Origin: Alsobacter metallidurans | Lineage (GTDB): Bacteria; Pseudomonadota; Alphaproteobacteria; Rhizobiales; Beijerinckiaceae | Direction: 5' to 3' | Assembly: GCF_014636935.1 (NCBI RefSeq) | Contig: NZ_BMES01000002.1 | Location: 62,001-126,000 of the forward strand | DNA length: 64,000 nt | Part shown: positions 62,967-64,000 of the stretch, in pieces | How positions within the stretch are numbered: the first letter of the stretch is position 1 | How the letters are laid out: the number at the start of each line of letters is the position of its first letter | The notes under the pieces: generated by a model | Databases searched by the model: none | The model's input: the letters and a program-made list of their open reading frames with translations, nothing else | Told to the model about the DNA's origin: nothing | Position numbers and translations under genes: made by a program

Positions 62967-63832
62967 GCGCGGCCGTGATGGAGCCCACGGTCGCGACGCG
63001 GCGCGCCTCGCTGGGCCGGGCGCTCGCGCAGGACCCGCGCGCCACGCTCGGAGCCGCGCTGGTGCTGCTCGCCGTGGTGCTGGCCGTCGCCGCGCCCGTC
63101 TTGGCGCCGTTCGACCCCGAACTGCCGGACTTCACCGCCATCCTGTCGGGGCCATCGGCCACGCACTGGTTCGGCACCGACGACCTCGGCCGGGATGTGC
63201 TGTCGCGCATCATCTACGGCGCGCGGGCCTCCATTCTGGTCGGCGTGTTCAGTGTGGTGGGCGCGTTGATCGTCGGGGCCGTGGCCGGGCTGGCGGCCGG
63301 CTTTTTCGGCGGTTGGACCGATACGCTGATCATGCGCGTCATGGACGTCGTGTTCGCGTTTCCGAGCATTCTCCTGGCGCTCGCCATCACGGCCGTGCTC
63401 GGCCCGAGCCTGCAGAACGCCATCCTGGCCATCGCGGTCGTGAACCTGCCGGTGTTCGCCCGCATCGCGCGGGCGCAGACCATGGTGGTGCGCGAGCTCG
63501 AATATGTGGACGCGCAGCGGGCCCTTGGATTCGGGCCGTGGGCTATCTTGGCGCGGACGATCGCGCCCAACATCGCCGCGCCGCTGATCGTGCAGGGCTC
63601 GCTGCTGTTCGCGTCCGCGATCATCACCGAATCCTACCTGTCCTTTCTGGGCCTCGGCGTGCAGCCGCCGGCCCCGACCTGGGGCAGCATGCTGCGCAAC
63701 GCCATCGGCTTCCTCGACATGGGCCCATGGCTCGCCTGGTTCCCGGGGCTCGCGATCTTTGTCGTGGTGCTCGGCTTCAATCTGCTCGGCGACGGCCTGC
63801 GCGATCGCTTCGATCCGCGCGAGGTTCGCTGA
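62963..63832 (+). CDS. ABC transporter permease (DppC-like), second system
   Basis: The 289-residue permease has 'HWFGTDDLGRDVLSRIIYGAR' (conserved DppC loop), 'VMDVVFAFPSILLALAI', the EAA loop 'EYVDAQRALGFGPWAILART' and 'ESYLSFLGLGVQPPAPTWG'. The frame extends upstream to 61955 as a shadow of DppB; the ATG at 62963 is coupled to the DppB stop. It pairs with DppB as the channel. Confidence 0.93.
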   Translation: MSAAVMEPTVATRRASLGRALAQDPRATLGAALVLLAVVLAVAAPVLAPFDPELPDFTAILSGPSATHWFGTDDLGRDVLSRIIYGARASILVGVFSVVGALIVGAVAGLAAGFFGGWTDTLIMRVMDVVFAFPSILLALAITAVLGPSLQNAILAIAVVNLPVFARIARAQTMVVRELEYVDAQRALGFGPWAILARTIAPNIAAPLIVQGSLLFASAIITESYLSFLGLGVQPPAPTWGSMLRNAIGFLDMGPWLAWFPGLAIFVVVLGFNLLGDGLRDRFDPREVR

Positions 63833-63865
63833 ACCGCTTTCACACTGGTCTGGAGGGACTTGACG

Positions 63866-64000
63866 ATGCTGAGACGTACATTTTGCGCCGGAATGGGCGC
63901 GATCCTGGCGATAGGGCTGGCGCAGCCGGCGGCCGCGCAGGACAAGAAGGCGCTCACGGTCGGCATCGTGTCGGACCCGGTGACGCTCGACCCGGCCCAG
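63866..64000 (+). CDS. family 5 ABC solute-binding protein, N-terminal part
   Basis: The gene runs off the right edge; 45 codons are visible. The ATG at 63866 follows GGAGGG by eight bases. A signal peptide ('GAILAIGLAQPAAAQ') is followed by 'KKALTVGIVSDPVTLDPAQ', the typical mature start of SBP_bac_5 receptors. It is the periplasmic receptor of the second importer, 33 bases after the DppC gene. Confidence 0.88.
   Translation, partial: MLRRTFCAGMGAILAIGLAQPAAAQDKKALTVGIVSDPVTLDPAQ

Overview
This window is one contiguous piece of a GC-rich chromosome or large replicon. The gene content points to an alphaproteobacterium, most likely of the Hyphomicrobiales (Rhizobiales). The evidence is an AapJQM-type amino-acid transporter, a CsgH-type alphaproteobacterial curli locus, an HWE histidine kinase, a MipA/OmpV outer-membrane protein, a type-I-secreted GH16/RTX glucanase and palindromic repeats of the kind scattered through rhizobial genomes. 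This placement comes from gene content and style only. I see no rRNA, tRNA, CRISPR array or intact insertion sequence.

Layout. (1) 0-3.2 kb: a tightly overlapping minus-strand operon (HAD phosphatase, arginase-fold protein, small DMT-type membrane protein, alpha/beta hydrolase, FemAB/BioF2-like acyltransferase running off the edge) whose pathway I do not recognise. (2) 3.4-10 kb: MipA, a HemL-like aminotransferase, a DUF2147 protein, then a gene-poor stretch with three broken gene remnants and one 59-codon membrane protein, then a PAP2 phosphatase and a YncE-like propeller. (3) 10.4-21.9 kb: a GntR/FCD regulator with a palindromic operator, divergent from a hydantoinase / racemase / DHDPS-family operon, facing a complete oligopeptide-type ABC transporter with two binding proteins and a VOC protein. 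(4) 22-30 kb: aapJ-aapQ-aapM without its ATPase gene, a DadA/OrdL-like FAD oxidase and two tail-to-tail amidohydrolase paralogues. This is a nitrogen-compound scavenging region.

(5) 30.3-42.7 kb: a secreted glucanase, then a signalling-like block: CHASE2 nucleotide cyclase, FecR-like secreted protein, caspase-like protease with a long charged coiled coil, SUMF1-like protein without catalytic cysteines, one single and one triple DUF4399 protein, and a degenerate ABC exporter fused to a cyclic-nucleotide-binding domain. (6) 42.8-46 kb: a PlsC / CdsA / small membrane protein / CDP-alcohol phosphatidyltransferase operon, followed by two copies of a 165-bp palindromic repeat and a bidirectional terminator. 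(7) 46-52.7 kb: nagB-nagA-binding protein, an HWE sensor kinase and two small exported proteins. (8) 52.7-56.8 kb: an AT-rich leader and the curli operon csgA-csgH-csgB-csgF-csgG, with a terminator just after the large CsgA.

(9) 56.8-64 kb: a second oligopeptide-type ABC transporter, split divergently around a perfect 14-bp palindrome. Its minus-strand arm continues into an unusual LacI-HTH/PfkB-kinase fusion, a BtpA/SgcQ protein and a second PfkB kinase. I infer that the fusion binds the palindrome and couples substrate phosphorylation or sensing to control of the transporter. The strongest candidates for something new are this one-piece regulator-kinase, the cyclase/caspase/pseudo-ABC block and the five-gene operon at the left edge.
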